29,411 nucleotides of DNA from Chara braunii (taxonomy: Eukaryota > Streptophyta > Charophyceae > Charales > Characeae). The notes beneath the pieces are model-generated. The model made no database searches. It was not told where the DNA came from and was given only the letters and a program-made list of their open reading frames with translations. The stretch is from the NCBI GenBank assembly GCA_003427395.1, contig BFEA01000013.1, positions 1,496,563-1,525,973 on the forward strand. The letters run 5' to 3'. Of this stretch, positions 28,173 to 29,411 are shown one piece after another (position 1 is the first letter of the stretch; the number at the start of each line of letters is the position of its first letter). The position numbers and the translations under genes are program-made.

Positions 28173-28179
28173 AGAAGAA
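28043..28179. repeat. 137-nt uninterrupted purine tract, (GAA)n/(GGA)n
   Basis: Every base from 28043 to 28179 on the plus strand is A or G. GAA dominates at the right end and GGA at the left. The Lys/Glu-rich and Phe/Leu-rich frames over it are by-products. Purine bias extends, less strictly, to about 27990. Confidence 0.95.
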
Positions 28180-28180
28180 T

Positions 28181-29411
28181 AAAAGGGAGAAGAGGCTTCT
28201 TACTCACCTCTCCCAGTCTCTTGAGATGGAGATGCCTATCTTGGTGAAACTCCCTCTCTCTTTGCGCACTTGTTGGCCAACTGTTGCTTCCTTCTTCTTC
28301 AAGCCTCCATCGCCCTTCTTCCTCAGTATCTCACAGACTTTGGCAAGCTCCTACCACTAAGGCTATGAAGTCCTCCCCTCTAGGAGGGCTAAAGGGACCC
28401 CTACTAGCCTTCCTCTCTTCTTCACAGCCTGGGGGCTATGGCGGATCACTTCCCTAGGCTGGCACAACCTCCACTAGTCTCAACAACCTCTCCCACTAGC
28501 CTATAGTCTCCTCCAAGCTTCCAAATTGGCAGTGGTTCCCCTCCTCTCACTCCGGTTGAGTGTAAAGCTCTCTTGGGTCCACACAGGCAGCACGTACTTT
28601 CCTAATGCAAATGTGAGTGTGGCGGGATGCTCCCCCAACTTATGTAGGCTGGGCACAACACTTTGGCCAACCCATGGGCCTCCCCATGTGCCCCATGATA
28701 AACCGAGGTACCCCTAAAGCTTTTTCCCTACACTAGGCCTCTCTGAGAGCACCGGGGCCTCTTTTGTGGCTAGGTAGATGCAGTTCGAGTAGTGGTACCA
28801 ACTCTACCTGCTTCTAGAGCCTCCTCATGCCTCATTTTCACTTTCAGATGTTGCCTGTTGGATCAGAATATTCAAGGGGAAGCCCTACTTGAGAAAAAAA
28901 GGCCTTGTTGGCCTTTTTCTCGATTTTTTCTGTGCCTACCCTAATTTGAGTAGGTCGAGGTATTTCCTTCTACCTTGGTGCTATCTCAGCCTTGGATTTG
29001 GCTGGGATCCAAGACCAACATTAATCCCAAAGTGGTCCTTGCTTCGGATTTGAGGCCCAAGGCTCTCCTTTTTAATTTTTGGTGCATCTGGTTTTCTTTT
29101 TCAGCCAAATGCACTGTTTTGCAGTAACCCTGTTCAACAGCAGACCGGGGCTCAGAACTTTGCCCCCGGTAAGACCCAGACTCAGTTGTCTGTGCTGGGC
29201 TATGTGACCGAGACATGCCCAGCCTGAGTCTGTCGAGGAGGCTGTGTGACCAAACGCAGCACAAGGAAATTCAACAGTCAAAGACAACTGTAGAGTCAAA
29301 GGTACCGTACCCAGGCCTATGGACGGATACATTCACTTGTTGTGTGCAGGTACCCAGACAGCATTCAGGGCGGGAGAAATACAGTTTCTGGCCGATCTGG
29401 GCCCTCATTCA
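28181..29411. other. unassigned region
   Basis: No coding region is supported. It is CT-rich to 28450. A hairpin is listed separately. The 86- and 92-codon minus-strand frames near the end overlap each other and have no recognisable domain. Confidence 0.45.
28891..28921. repeat. inverted repeat, short hairpin
   Basis: GAGAAAAAAAGGCC and GGCCTTTTTCTC flank a 5-nt loop, with two unpaired A. A T-rich run follows. In a plant nucleus this is not evidence for a bacterial-type terminator. Confidence 0.7.

Noticed and set aside
27776-28207. Phe/Leu-rich membrane-like minus-strand protein
   Set aside because: Antisense of the homopurine tract and satellite, with no domain or codon signature.
28020-28360. 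Lys/Glu-rich proteins of 75-120 codons
   Set aside because: They are translations of the homopurine tract; the opposite strand gives equally long Phe/Leu-rich frames.
28891-28921. Rho-independent terminator
   Set aside because: The hairpin is real, but the surrounding genome is eukaryotic and no transcription unit ends there.

Overview
This window looks like repeat-dense nuclear DNA of a streptophyte plant or charophyte alga. It carries plant-type Ty3/gypsy LTR retrotransposons, a hAT-like DNA transposon, many simple repeats, and a plant-mitochondrial block (tRNA-Ser, tRNA-Ala, tRNA-Thr, atpA, cox1) that has decayed in place. The gag and pol families resemble proteins I remember from the Chara braunii genome, so a Chara-like alga is my best guess; this is inference. 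I see no intact cellular gene. The only candidate for host coding sequence is one isolated 27-codon exon.

Layout: 1-2745, a (CT)n(GT)n microsatellite and a decayed hAT transposase on the minus strand (BED finger, DUF659 core, basic tail). 2746-3055, purine-rich simple repeats. 3056-9304, Ty3/gypsy element A on the minus strand (3' LTR, chromodomain-like end, integrase, RNase H, RT, protease, zinc knuckle, gag). 9305-11733, RNase H, integrase and LTR of element D on the plus strand. 11734-12242, leader and first gag codons of element A on the plus strand. 12243-17217, RT, protease, gag and 5' LTR of element D on the minus strand. 17218-20800, mostly unassigned, with one candidate exon and a 31-bp repeat. 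20827-about 22500, mitochondrial-derived block. 23100-25770, an LTR end, primer-binding site and broken gag of a third element, F. 25800-28180, mini- and microsatellites and a 1-N assembly gap. 28181-29411, no gene recognised.

The main result is that 9305-12242 reads as a 2.9-kb inversion. Turning it round joins the RT of D to its RNase H and integrase, and joins the start of A's gag to its remainder in frame. Four apparently truncated pieces then become two head-to-tail Ty3/gypsy elements. Element D would run between two LTRs flanked by CCTTT and CCTTG, close to a 5-bp target-site duplication. All transposon genes carry stops and frameshifts, so nothing here is autonomous. I found no new defence or metabolic system.
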